Source: Sneathiella aquimaris (GTDB lineage: Bacteria > Pseudomonadota > Alphaproteobacteria > Sneathiellales > Sneathiellaceae). From it: a stretch of 64,000 nucleotides of DNA. The first letter of the stretch is position 1. Each line of letters starts with the position of its first letter. Positions 15,317 through 24,733 of the stretch are shown piece by piece. The notes beneath the pieces were generated by a model. That model saw only the letters and a program-made list of their open reading frames with translations. It did not search any database and was not told the origin of the DNA. The stretch lies in NCBI RefSeq assembly GCF_026409565.1, contig NZ_CP112881.1:2403501-2467500 (forward strand). Direction: 5' to 3'. Made by a program: the position numbers and the translations under genes.

Positions 15317-18300
15317 GTGACGACACTTATTATTACGGAAAAAACGTCACAGAAGAAAGATCTGGCGGCCGCAATTGGCAATGAGTACGGTCAAATACTC
15401 CCCGCTGAGGGGCATCTTTTAAGTCTGCAGGAACCTCTCAGTGTGAACAGCACTTGGGGGAAATGGTCTTTTGACCTGCTGAAACCTGATGATTTTTACC
15501 CAACCTGCCCGGCGCCCGATGCTTCCCCTTCGGCACGCGCGAAGCTAAAAGCGATTGAAGAGGCCCTGAAAAAAGCAACCCGGGTCATTCTGGCGACCGA
15601 CTGTGACCGCGAGGGACAGCTGATCGGCGAAGAACTCCTGCGTCATTACGAATTCAAGGGCCCTGTAGGACGCGCTATTTTCACGGCACAAGACGAGAAA
15701 ACCCTAAGGCAAGCCTTTGAAAATCTGGAACCCAACGAAAATTATCTCAATTTGGGTCAGGCGGCTCTTGCCCGTCAACAAGCCGACCAGGTTTACAATT
15801 TATCACTGACACGCGCCGCCACAGTAGCGCTGAAACAACCCGGTGAATATGGAGCGATCGGTATTGGTCGGGTCAAAACACCAACCATGGCGATTGTCTG
15901 TATTCGAGAACTGGAAATTCTGGATTTTAAACCCGCCGATTATTTCCACCTTGTCGCAACAGCCAACACAGCGGCAGGAAAACTGGACCTCAGATACGCA
16001 CCTAAAGAGAAAATTCTGGATCAGACAAAGGCAGAGGAACTTTGCCAACTGGCTGATGGCTTTGAAGCTCCGATAAAGGCCGTAATGAAGGTCAAGCGGA
16101 CCAAGCCGCCAAAATTATTGGATCTGCCCGAACTTCAAAAAATCTGCGCCCGCAAATGGGGGTGGTCTGCCACAAAAACGCTGGATGTTGCGCAAGAGCT
16201 CTATGACGGTGATGGCAAGAAAATTCAAACCTATCCGCGTGCAGAATCCAGATATCTTGCAGAAAACCAGATCGCCGACATTGATGAAATAGTCAAAGGC
16301 CTTAAAAGTCTGGAGCAGTATCAAAAACTGGATGTGGGAAAACCCGAAATTCGCAAAGGTAAAAGCGGGCATTTTTCCGATGCCGGTTTAAAAGGCGTAT
16401 CCCACCATGCGATTATTCCCAATAAAAACACCATGGATCAAATTGCCAGAATTTATCCACGCCTTTCAGATGATGAGAGGAAAATGTTTGATCTTGTTTC
16501 AAGTTCCTATCTGGCCATCCTGCTTCCTGATTACGTATATCAGTCCACAACCGTTTCCCTTTCTGTCCCTACCCCTGAAGGCGAAGAGCTTCTGTTCAAG
16601 GTAACAGGGAACATTCCCAAAGAGCTTGGCTGGCGTACCATATTCACAGATGAAATGGAAAAGAAAGAAGATCATGCAGGAGAACTGCCCCCTGTGCAAG
16701 ACGGTGATATTGTTCGTCTCTCCCCCGTTATCCTTGACACGAAGAAAACGAAAGCCCCTTCCCGTTTCAATGAAGGTTCGTTAATTGACGCCATGCAAAA
16801 TGCCTGGCGGTTCGTCTCTGATAAATCGCTTCAGGAACGCTTGAAAGAAGCAAAAGGCATAGGCACGCCTGCAACACGTGCGGCAATTATTCTAGGGCTC
16901 AAAAAGCAGAATTTCATCACCCAGAACGGCAAACATATTGTGCCGACACCGGCTGGCTTAGCATTATACAAAGCCCTTAAACAAGCCGCGCCAGAACTTG
17001 TTGACCCCGGCGTTACGGCCCTATGGGAAATGAAACTTGATGACATTCTCGAAGGAAAGCAAACCGCCCGGCAGGTTTGGGATGAAATCGGCGATGCAAC
17101 CTCTCGCCTGATTAGCGTTATCCGGGATAATGCGGCGCGCGTTCCTAAAATTATGACGGGCGTTGCCCCTCCGAAAGACAGGGCGACGTTTGGTAACGGC
17201 AAACCCACAGATAAAATGATCGCAACAGCGACCTCAATTGCCACCCGTAAAGGGATCAAAACCCCTAAGAAATTTGATACCAGTTTTCAGGTCTGTAAAG
17301 ATTTTCTGGATGAGCATCTAGGCGGCAACCCATTGATTGCAATTGAAAAACGATTGGGGAGCGGCTTAATTCGCGGCTTGGGTCCCGTCGCGGCAAAGGC
17401 GGTCGTCGCAGCCTTTGGGGTTGATGCGTTTTCCATTGTTGAAGACACGCCGGAAAGACTATCCGAAATTAAAGGGGTTGGCCCCAGGATTGTCGCCGCG
17501 GCCGTAGAAAGAAAACAGGCAAAAGAAATCGGTAAACAATTGGCAGATTACGGGGTCCCACGCCAATTCGGACTGCGGTTATCCCGCTGCTTCAAAGAAG
17601 AGGCGCTAACACTGGTCCGCGAAAAGCCATACGAAATCCTGAAAACAGTCAGTTGGTTTGGGTTCGATAATGCGGACAGAATTGCCTACGCAATCGGATT
17701 AAACCCTGACGATCCGGCGCGGCTGCAGGCGGCATTGCTTCAAATGCTCAACATTCCTCGCGAAAAGGATACACTGGCTGCCCCGTTGGCCAAACGTTTG
17801 AATGTCAGTCCGGTCAGTGTTGAAAACATGCTAAAAACAGCACTCTCCGAGAATTTGATTGTTGAAGAAGAACGAGACGGCATTCTGTATGTTGAGCGCA
17901 GAGACGCTGCCGAAACAAAAGAAAACCTGGGCACGCTTTTGAAAAGCCTGAACGGCCATACGCTACCATGGCAACCGTTTGATACAATCAAAGCTGTTCA
18001 ATGGGCACAGGAACAGACGGACACAGTGCTAGAACCGGACCATACCGAAATTCTGGCGTCTATCCTATCACGGAAAGCAACCGTTCTGTTGTCCAACAAA
18101 AACGACGCTTTATCATTTATTATCAACCCATTAGTTCACATTCTTAACGCAAAGAAAGTAACAACTAAAATTGTTACGGCGTTTCAATCCGTTGCCACTT
18201 CAGTGAAAACTGCTTTGGACGAAAAAGCTGAACCCGTTTTAAGAGCTCTGGGGTGGGATGAAGCTACGCAGGATTTTAAACATTCCGACAAAAAACCTCT

Positions 18301-19138
18301 CAAATGCCAATTTCTCATTCTCTTTTATTCTGATGATATGGATCCCGAGCATTTACGGGCCTTATTGACTGCTACCCCGAAAGAGTCTGCCATTCTCATC
18401 ATCAAAGAAGAAAGGAACACTTTCTTCGAAATGGCCGCCTACCCGCTGGAAAAGTGTTGCCATCACCTTCAATGGACAATACTGAAGGACCCTTCGAAAC
18501 CTGTCGACAACAACAGTCAAAAAGCACGGGCGCTGGCCTCTCTCTCCCAGACAGGGGAATGTGTTGAAGAATTTCCACCGTCCGCGGAGGCCGACTTTTT
18601 CATTTTATCAACACCGTCAGAAGAAAAAGCATCAGCAACGGCACTGGAACTTATTCACAATCGGTTGCCAGCAAAATTTGAAGTTGATTCAATTACAGAC
18701 ATCCAGCTCCTGTGCGATAAAGCGGCAGGACCCGCCGGTGTCAACGCGTTCAACAAACAGGCAATCCAGCTTCCTCAGAAAGAGAAAAATACGTCCTCTG
18801 TAAACCGCTTTGGCCATCTGTTTAAATCGAAAAGCAAGGTCATGCTCACACAGGACGCAATGGATAAAGGCCTCGGTAAAGGTGAAGTTGGCATCATTAA
18901 AAAAATTGATGCAGAAGCCCAGTTAGCCAAAATCAGTTTTTCAGGAAAAACGCTGGAGTTTGAATTTGATGAATTGGACATCGTCGTTCCTGCCTATGCA
19001 ATACTCGCAACGACTGGCACCGTTTCAGAAACAAAAATTATCGTCGTCATAAGTAAATCATCGACGAGATCAGCCCCACTGTATCGCGCCTTAAAAAATG
19101 CTACCGAGCGGGTTATCCTTGTGGAGTATCCTGCATAA
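15317..19138 (+). CDS. Type IA DNA topoisomerase fused to an inactive RecD2-like helicase module
   Basis: 1273 residues, GTG start with AAGGGG upstream. Residues 1-610 are a TopB-like type IA topoisomerase: TOPRIM Glu8 (ITEK), D95-C-D97-R-E99, HHAIIP, the GIGTPATRAAII loop, and the nucleophile Tyr306 in TYPRAESRY. All catalytic residues are present, so DNA strand passage is likely intact. From about 675 the protein follows RecD2: helix-hairpin-helix motifs (GLGPVAAK, KGVGPRIV), a winged-helix region, then a helicase fold. In the latter the Walker A position reads LSNKNDAL (925-932), Walker B reads LILFYSD (1000-1006), the VHKSQG motif reads ATTGTV (about 1230), and the arginine-finger motif YTALTRAK reads YRALKNAT. 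The ATPase is therefore dead while the fold and C-terminal SH3-like part remain. No zinc fingers. Possibly a targeting or single-strand-handling module. Confidence 0.85.
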   Translation: MTTLIITEKTSQKKDLAAAIGNEYGQILPAEGHLLSLQEPLSVNSTWGKWSFDLLKPDDFYPTCPAPDASPSARAKLKAIEEALKKATRVILATDCDREGQLIGEELLRHYEFKGPVGRAIFTAQDEKTLRQAFENLEPNENYLNLGQAALARQQADQVYNLSLTRAATVALKQPGEYGAIGIGRVKTPTMAIVCIRELEILDFKPADYFHLVATANTAAGKLDLRYAPKEKILDQTKAEELCQLADGFEAPIKAVMKVKRTKPPKLLDLPELQKICARKWGWSATKTLDVAQELYDGDGKKIQTYPRAESRYLAENQIADIDEIVKGLKSLEQYQKLDVGKPEIRKGKSGHFSDAGLKGVSHHAIIPNKNTMDQIARIYPRLSDDERKMFDLVSSSYLAILLPDYVYQSTTVSLSVPTPEGEELLFKVTGNIPKELGWRTIFTDEMEKKEDHAGELPPVQDGDIVRLSPVILDTKKTKAPSRFNEGSLIDAMQNAWRFVSDKSLQERLKEAKGIGTPATRAAIILGLKKQNFITQNGKHIVPTPAGLALYKALKQAAPELVDPGVTALWEMKLDDILEGKQTARQVWDEIGDATSRLISVIRDNAARVPKIMTGVAPPKDRATFGNGKPTDKMIATATSIATRKGIKTPKKFDTSFQVCKDFLDEHLGGNPLIAIEKRLGSGLIRGLGPVAAKAVVAAFGVDAFSIVEDTPERLSEIKGVGPRIVAAAVERKQAKEIGKQLADYGVPRQFGLRLSRCFKEEALTLVREKPYEILKTVSWFGFDNADRIAYAIGLNPDDPARLQAALLQMLNIPREKDTLAAPLAKRLNVSPVSVENMLKTALSENLIVEEERDGILYVERRDAAETKENLGTLLKSLNGHTLPWQPFDTIKAVQWAQEQTDTVLEPDHTEILASILSRKATVLLSNKNDALSFIINPLVHILNAKKVTTKIVTAFQSVATSVKTALDEKAEPVLRALGWDEATQDFKHSDKKPLKCQFLILFYSDDMDPEHLRALLTATPKESAILIIKEERNTFFEMAAYPLEKCCHHLQWTILKDPSKPVDNNSQKARALASLSQTGECVEEFPPSAEADFFILSTPSEEKASATALELIHNRLPAKFEVDSITDIQLLCDKAAGPAGVNAFNKQAIQLPQKEKNTSSVNRFGHLFKSKSKVMLTQDAMDKGLGKGEVGIIKKIDAEAQLAKISFSGKTLEFEFDELDIVVPAYAILATTGTVSETKIIVVISKSSTRSAPLYRALKNATERVILVEYPA

Positions 19139-19173
19139 AAAAAGGCGACACTCCAATGGACTGCCGCCTTCTC
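19137..19173 (-). terminator. Intrinsic terminator of the DEAD-box helicase gene
   Basis: A GC-rich inverted repeat GGCGACACTCC / GGACTGCCGCC with a three-base loop (two mismatches) is followed on the minus strand by a run of seven T. It lies just past the helicase stop codon. The plus-strand side lacks a long T run, so it ends the topoisomerase transcript less clearly. Confidence 0.75.
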
Positions 19174-19193
19174 GTTAGGAATTATTTTTCGGA

Positions 19194-21458
19194 CTAATCT
19201 GACGCATTTTTCTTATTGCGTTTCAGGGCGCGAAAACCACCATCCTTTTTGCCGCCATCAGCCGAAGGTTTTTTCTTCAGGCTCAGCTTTTTGTCTTTCG
19301 GTTTCCGGTTGAACTTGCCGAATTCCTGATCTGTATCTGACGCTTTAGCACGCTTCGCAGTGTCTTTTTTAGAAACCTTTTTAGGGGCATCCGCATCAAC
19401 CGTCTTTTCTGCTTTTTTAAACCGCTCTGATGGATCTTCAGGTTTTCCAAAGCGCTTGTTGTAAGCGAAATCTGCACCACTTGACGGTTTGGCATTCCGG
19501 TCGGTCATTCCAGACTTGTCCCGGGATCGATCGTCACGCCCCTTAGCCCCATCCTGCTGATCGTTTTTCTTAAAGGGTTTCTTCCCTTCTACGTCCCGAT
19601 CATATTTTTTCTTCGGGCGATCGAAGGCTGCATCGGGTTTACGATACTCCTTCTTTTTTGCATCATCACCAGCATCAGATTTCTGATGATAGTCTTTCCC
19701 GGTATCCCGGTTCTGACGAGGCTTTTTATCAAACTCGCGACGCGGGCCGCGACGTTCAGATTTTTCACCGCGCTCCGGCCGTGGTCCGCGATCGGCGCGC
19801 GCCGGACGCTCAGAGCGTTCCGAGCGGCGTGGGCGACCTCCTGCTTCTTTAAAAACAGGTTTTTTGTCCAGTTTTTGAACATCAACTGTTTTTTCCATCT
19901 TACGGCTGGGGCCCAATGCTTCCAAAAATGCATCAACGCACTTGGCTTCCAATTCAACGAAGGTTTTCTCTTCCTGAATTTTAATGGAACCAATTTCGTT
20001 TTTAGTAATATGCCCAGCCCGGCACAGCATCGGCAGCAACCAACGCGGCTCCGCTGTATGCTTACGACCCACAGAGAGTTCAAACCAAACGCCGTTGGTA
20101 AAGTCCTGGCGCTCTTTTCTTGTGCGCTCGCGATCAGGGGCTGCCTGATCCAACAACTCTTCAGCAGCAGGTTTTGAAGTATGATGGATGCGAACAAGCG
20201 CTGCTGCGATCTGGTCGGCGGAATGTTTTTCCAGAAGCTCTTTAACGATCTCCTGCTCATCTTCCTTAACCGGTTCAGTCAAACAGGCATCGTTCATGAA
20301 CCGCTCGCGGTCCTTCGCAATGACATCTTCCAATGACGGCGGTTTTTCCCATGTGGCTGTTACTTTAGCATTGCCAAGCAATCGTTCGGTTTTACGGCGC
20401 CAGTTATACGGAACGATCAGGGCGCTGACCCCTTTCCGTCCGGCGCGTCCTGTGCGGCCACTTCTATGCAGCAGAGGCTCCGCGCCACGGGGCAGATCTG
20501 CATGAATAACCAGTTCAAGATTAGGCAGGTCAATACCACGGGCGGCAACATCAGTTGCCACACAGACCTGTGCCCGTCCATCCCGCATTGCCTGAAGCGC
20601 ATGACTACGTTCGTTCTGGCTAAGTTCGCCAGAAAGTGCAACAACCGAAAACCCGCGGTTATTCAAGCGACTTGTCAGTTGATTCACATTTGCGCGGGTA
20701 CCGCAAAAAACAATGGCGTTCTTGGCATCATAAAACCGGAGAATATTGATAATCGCATTCTGACGATCATTCGGCGCAACCGTCAGTGCTTTATATTCGA
20801 TATCTTTATGCTGTTTTTCTTCCGCTGCGGTAGAAATACGCATGGCATCCTGTTGATACCGTTTTGCCATGCTGGCGATCGGCCGCGATACAGTCGCCGA
20901 AAAAAGCAGAGTCCGACGCGTTTTTGGAGACGTATCCAGGATATATTCCAGGTCTTCACGGAATCCCATATCCAGCATTTCATCTGCTTCATCCAGGACA
21001 ACGCATTTCAGACCGCTTGTATCAAACGCCCCGCGTTCGATATGATCCCGCAACCGTCCGGGTGTCCCGACAACGATATGCGCTCCCCGATCCAGGTTTC
21101 TACGCTCTGTCCGGATATCCATCCCGCCAACGCAGGAAACTACGGAAGCACCTGTTTTGGCGTACAGCCAATCAATTTCACTTTTAACCTGCAAGGCAAG
21201 TTCTCTGGTTGGGGCGATTATCAAAGCAACCGGCACTTCGGCCGGTGCGAACCGATCCTGCGCCTCCAATAAAGTGGGGGCCATTGCAAGACCAAAAGCC
21301 ACAGTTTTACCGGAACCGGTTTGGGCGGATACCAGCGCATCCCGTCCATTTAGTTCAGGGGTTAGCATTGCCGTTTGAACGGGGGTCAAGTCCGTATAAC
21401 CGCGTTCTTCCAACGCGGTTGCCAGTGGCGTCATAACGCCATCATAATTTGTCATCAT
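19194..21458 (-). CDS. DEAD-box ATP-dependent RNA helicase, DeaD/DbpA-like
   Basis: 754 residues. Core motifs in order: Q-motif region (LTPVQTAMLTP), Walker A AQTGSGKT, PTRELA, TPGRL, DEAD in VLDEADEMLD, SAT, and HRSGRTGRAGRKG. After the two RecA-like domains a DbpA-type RNA-binding domain follows (NGVWFELSVGRKH...GSIKIQEEKTFVEL). Residues from about 555 to 754 form a highly charged tail rich in K, R, D, E and G (RSERSERPARADRGP and many PKKKY/KKPF pieces), expected to be disordered and to bind RNA. This is the layout of the cold-shock and ribosome-assembly helicases DeaD/CsdA. The gene is monocistronic, convergent with the topoisomerase. Confidence 0.93.
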   Translation of the reverse strand: MMTNYDGVMTPLATALEERGYTDLTPVQTAMLTPELNGRDALVSAQTGSGKTVAFGLAMAPTLLEAQDRFAPAEVPVALIIAPTRELALQVKSEIDWLYAKTGASVVSCVGGMDIRTERRNLDRGAHIVVGTPGRLRDHIERGAFDTSGLKCVVLDEADEMLDMGFREDLEYILDTSPKTRRTLLFSATVSRPIASMAKRYQQDAMRISTAAEEKQHKDIEYKALTVAPNDRQNAIINILRFYDAKNAIVFCGTRANVNQLTSRLNNRGFSVVALSGELSQNERSHALQAMRDGRAQVCVATDVAARGIDLPNLELVIHADLPRGAEPLLHRSGRTGRAGRKGVSALIVPYNWRRKTERLLGNAKVTATWEKPPSLEDVIAKDRERFMNDACLTEPVKEDEQEIVKELLEKHSADQIAAALVRIHHTSKPAAEELLDQAAPDRERTRKERQDFTNGVWFELSVGRKHTAEPRWLLPMLCRAGHITKNEIGSIKIQEEKTFVELEAKCVDAFLEALGPSRKMEKTVDVQKLDKKPVFKEAGGRPRRSERSERPARADRGPRPERGEKSERRGPRREFDKKPRQNRDTGKDYHQKSDAGDDAKKKEYRKPDAAFDRPKKKYDRDVEGKKPFKKNDQQDGAKGRDDRSRDKSGMTDRNAKPSSGADFAYNKRFGKPEDPSERFKKAEKTVDADAPKKVSKKDTAKRAKASDTDQEFGKFNRKPKDKKLSLKKKPSADGGKKDGGFRALKRNKKNASD

Positions 21459-21963
21459 TTATCTTTCGGATCACAGGTCTCTTGCCCTGAAGTCATATAT
21501 AATTTTCAGGAGGCTGAACAGACCGTCTGATCCGCAGCATCAAGCAAGTTACTGGAGTTCTAATACTAGAATACAGGAAAGTAAAGAAAAGCTGACGTCC
21601 AAAACAATATTTCGTATTTTCAAGATTAAGAAGAGGCAGTGAAAAAATATCAAGCCCTATTAAAAAGGCGATCCGAAATGAACCTCTCAAGCCTGCATTA
21701 TAGTATCGACCTTTTTTACAATAGTGCATTTTTTGAGCCTGTTTGACAAAATGAAAAATAAAATTACTTTACTATTCAGCCTGTATCACTAAGTAATATT
21801 TTTGTGGAATAATACGTTAAAATCACACCAAAAGTCTTAATTCCATGGTGTGTATTCTGTTTGCTTACTTACGGTTTGTTAACAGTCTTTCGGTAACATC
21901 TGTTTTTTATGATGTACGTTAGCTAACAGGCTAGCCCTTTCACTGTATTGGACGAAAAACAAA
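21459..21963. other. Intergenic region of 505 bp without a gene
   Basis: An AT-rich gap between two divergent genes. It must carry the promoters of the helicase gene (left) and the GGDEF/EAL-like gene (right). No credible coding frame or RNA gene is seen. A small inverted repeat GTTAGCTAAC occurs at about 21918-21927. Confidence 0.5.
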
Positions 21964-23691
21964 ATGCTTCTTAAGGCGTTAGGCTTTCACAAAATGAAGA
22001 GTAACTGGAAACAGTTCTCAAAAAAAGTTCTCAAGACAGGGCCCGCAACTTTCGACGCACCGGGCAAACAGAACGATCCCGTCAAAACAGCAGGCGCCAA
22101 CCAACCGACAACCGAAGACCAGATGCTTGAGGATCAAATAAAGCATTTGATTGATGGGAATGAGTTTTTGGTCAATGGAAAAATCAGCCTGATTAATCTG
22201 GCTACCATTAAGGCAAAACTTGGCGACAAATGGGAAAAGTATTCCAGTTACATTCACACATTTGCAGAAAAGGTATTTCAACAACGCCTGACCCCTCAAG
22301 ATATCTATTACAGGGTTGGAGATGATGCTTATGTCTTCGTTTTTGATAGCCTTTCAGAAGAAGAAGCCATTATTAAATGCTCTTTGATAGCGAAGGAAAT
22401 TGGCGAACAGGTGATCGGTGATGAATGGTCCACCTCTCAATATGGGGCGACTGTTTCTGTTACCAGCTCTGAAGGCGAAACACTTCTTGAAGAAAAATCC
22501 ATGGCCGCGAGTATTGTGCAGAGCCTGGAAAATGCTGAAAAATTTAACCCGTCTGAAGTTCTTAAGAATATCAGTCCTGAATATCTGGACAATACGGCAT
22601 CCCGCATTTCAAAGACTTTTGAAGCAATAGAACAAGAAAAGAAATCTTCGAACACAGAAGGTGACGAAGGAATTGGCTACTTCTGTGACGCGATGAACGG
22701 AATCGGAAAAATAGAGAGCTGGATTTATGATGCCGAACAGGTTTCAGAAATGCAGAACAATTCTCCTAAATGGGAAGCTTTTGTTTATGACGGTTTGCAG
22801 ACTGAAGAGAAAAAAACAACGAGCGTGTCTGAGAAATTAGCCGAACTGATTGGCGAAACTGAAAAGTTATACAACGTTCTACAGGACGACTTATTGGTCT
22901 TGTTTGAGGACGAGGAAGAGATTGAAGAAGAAACGGACGAAGGCGAAGAAGACTATGATCCCGAGATGGTCTTTTCTTATTGGCCTGTATTGCAACCAAC
23001 GTCCAAAAGAGTAGCGGCTTACGCAGCATCCTCCAAATTTGTGCTCGAAAATTCACTCTGGAATATAGATGACCTGCCTGAAGACATCCATCCATCCACA
23101 ACGGCTGTTTTTGATCAGCTGGTGCTTAGACGTACGATCGTTGATTTAGTAAATTGCGCCCAAAAAGAAATCATCAATATGGTGATTATTCCGGTGAATT
23201 TTTCGACCTTGAATACGGCAAGTTATCGAAAGGCCTATCTGGAGATATGTGGAACAATTCCTAAAAGCATGCACAAGCTTATTGGCTGGCAAATCGTTAA
23301 TAGTGGCGTGCAAAACTGGCATTCTCAACTACTGACAGCTGTTTCAGCAGTTAAGAAATATGGTCGTATGGTCGGGTTGGAAGTCAGCTGCCAAAACCCG
23401 CAATTCACAGACTTAAAAGCCATCGGTGTCGATGTTGTCGGGTTCGATTGGAAAAACGCCAACCTATCACCGGACGCTTTGAGAAAAAATCTGGAAAATT
23501 TCAAGAAACGGGCGGACACAGAGGGACTTAGGGTTTTTCTTTTTGGTATACCGACCGAACAAATTTTCAAGACCGCCATCGAGATTGGTATTGAGTATAT
23601 GGCTGGGGAGTTCGTCGATGACAGCGTCGCAGAGCCTAAAGGTGTTTACAGTTACGATAAACATTCGAATATTCATTCCCTTTCCGCCTGA
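21964..23691 (+). CDS. Degenerate GGDEF/EAL-like protein
   Basis: 575 residues, cytoplasmic, no membrane segment. Residues 60-190 resemble a GGDEF fold, with YYRVGDDAYVFVFDS where active cyclases have R-x-GGDEF; the motif reads GDDAY (119-123), so cyclase activity is not expected. A middle region (about 300-335) is very acidic (DEEEIEEETDEGEEDYD). The last 160 residues resemble an EAL domain: LKAIGVDVVGFDW in place of the LGVDYIKLD strand, and VFLFGIPTEQIFKTAIEIGIEYMAGEFV in two pieces where active enzymes have IAEGVET and a GY-x-GKP loop. The metal-binding E and D residues are missing, so phosphodiesterase activity is also unlikely. It could be a c-di-GMP or protein-binding adaptor. Start context is weak; ATG 21994 is an alternative. 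Confidence 0.65.
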   Translation: MLLKALGFHKMKSNWKQFSKKVLKTGPATFDAPGKQNDPVKTAGANQPTTEDQMLEDQIKHLIDGNEFLVNGKISLINLATIKAKLGDKWEKYSSYIHTFAEKVFQQRLTPQDIYYRVGDDAYVFVFDSLSEEEAIIKCSLIAKEIGEQVIGDEWSTSQYGATVSVTSSEGETLLEEKSMAASIVQSLENAEKFNPSEVLKNISPEYLDNTASRISKTFEAIEQEKKSSNTEGDEGIGYFCDAMNGIGKIESWIYDAEQVSEMQNNSPKWEAFVYDGLQTEEKKTTSVSEKLAELIGETEKLYNVLQDDLLVLFEDEEEIEEETDEGEEDYDPEMVFSYWPVLQPTSKRVAAYAASSKFVLENSLWNIDDLPEDIHPSTTAVFDQLVLRRTIVDLVNCAQKEIINMVIIPVNFSTLNTASYRKAYLEICGTIPKSMHKLIGWQIVNSGVQNWHSQLLTAVSAVKKYGRMVGLEVSCQNPQFTDLKAIGVDVVGFDWKNANLSPDALRKNLENFKKRADTEGLRVFLFGIPTEQIFKTAIEIGIEYMAGEFVDDSVAEPKGVYSYDKHSNIHSLSA

Positions 23692-23997
23692 AGTTGCCCC
23701 GCGCACCTAAATATTCGTTTTACGACGATTTTTCAGGTCGCACCGGCGGCGCAATCCATACAAGTCGCCGAGGCAGCAGTTAAGCCTATCCTTGAACCGG
23801 GAAAAAACCGCTAAAACCAGACTCCTTTATTCTCTGTTGCCTAAACAGCGACCGGAAGGGAACCCGGCACAAAACGAAATAGCACGTGGTTCTGCAGTTG
23901 GCTTCAAAAAACGGCCTCTCTAAAAACCGGGATGTTAAATCCGGGAATAGCCGGGGACAGGGGTGGGTCAGGTCCCCCTTTGGTTTCCGTAGGATCG
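23692..23997. other. GC-rich intergenic region of 306 bp with strong hairpins
   Basis: Located between two convergent genes, so no promoter is required here. It is richer in G and C than other gaps and contains GGGGAC...GTCCCC (about 23954-23978), which may end the upstream gene, and the repeated word CCGGGA. I compared it by eye with tmRNA, SRP RNA, RNase P and 6S RNA hallmarks and found no match. No gene is supported. Confidence 0.4.
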
Positions 23998-24714
23998 TCA
24001 GGTTTTTTGAAAGATTACCACCTCAGCGTCAGAGGCCCCCGGAAACAGCTTATAACGGGCGATCTCAATTCGGCGCCCCTCTCCTGGAATAGCCAGACGA
24101 CCGGTTGCAAAATAACTGAGTAAAGTACCACTTGCGTCCTGTAACTCAACAATCAGGCTCTCGTCAAACTTATTATTTTCGGCTAAAATGCTTTCAAGCC
24201 ACTTGGTTTTCAACCCCGCGACAAGAATATATTTAAGCGCTCCGTCCCCTTCGAAAAAAGGTTGTGCCACAGCAAGGACAGGTAGGCCTGACACCTTTCC
24301 AACCAGAAACTCACCGATAACAAAGTCTTTCTGCTCGATCACTTTTTTATAATAAATTCGATCAGAAAAACTGACGCCGCTGACCGCGGATTTAGGTGTG
24401 CAATCCAATTCTCCGTTTGGCTTCACTCTCAAAAAGACATCAAAAACATCCTTTTTTTCATTTAGGTAAGCCGCAAGCGGGATTGCGCAGTCATCATTTT
24501 TTGCGCTCAACGTATGTTCTTCTTCCCCCAGCCTTTTGAGAGTATCCTTCGCCTGTTCAGCAACGGTTGCAACTCTGTCCCGAATAAGAGCGTAGATTTG
24601 CGAAGCATCTTCCTGCGCTGGCGAAGTTTTTACCTTAATCCCATAAGCGAATGCAATAAAAGTAACAATTGCGACGAAAACTGCAATTATAGGGTATAAC
24701 TGGCTTTTCTTCAA
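23998..24714 (-). CDS. Free-standing periplasmic CACHE sensor protein
   Basis: 238 residues. One N-terminal membrane helix (LYPIIAVFVAIVTFIAFAYGI) is followed by a helix and a dCACHE-like domain, recognised from FSDRIYYKKVIEQKDFVIGEF and GLPVLAVAQPF, and ends there with no kinase, cyclase or chemotaxis domain. The TTG start is supported by GGGAG six bases upstream. It begins 19 bp after the hybrid kinase stop codon on the same strand, so the two are co-transcribed. The likely role is to bind a small ligand in the periplasm and signal to the membrane domain of the kinase; this partnership is inferred from position. Confidence 0.7.
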   Translation of the reverse strand: MKKSQLYPIIAVFVAIVTFIAFAYGIKVKTSPAQEDASQIYALIRDRVATVAEQAKDTLKRLGEEEHTLSAKNDDCAIPLAAYLNEKKDVFDVFLRVKPNGELDCTPKSAVSGVSFSDRIYYKKVIEQKDFVIGEFLVGKVSGLPVLAVAQPFFEGDGALKYILVAGLKTKWLESILAENNKFDESLIVELQDASGTLLSYFATGRLAIPGEGRRIEIARYKLFPGASDAEVVIFQKT

Positions 24715-24733
24715 AATCGTCTCCCTTCAAGAT

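Noticed and set aside
15317-19138. Reverse gyrase as identity of the large topoisomerase
   Set aside because: Reverse gyrase has an active SF2 helicase at the N-terminus; here the helicase-like part is C-terminal, RecD2-like and lacks ATPase motifs.
20466-21272. 268-codon plus-strand frame opposite the DEAD-box gene
   Set aside because: It lies entirely antisense to conserved helicase motifs and has no homology-like pattern.
23692-23997. tmRNA, SRP RNA or 6S RNA gene
   Set aside because: No tRNA-like ends, no SRP Alu or tetraloop signature and no tag-coding segment were found.
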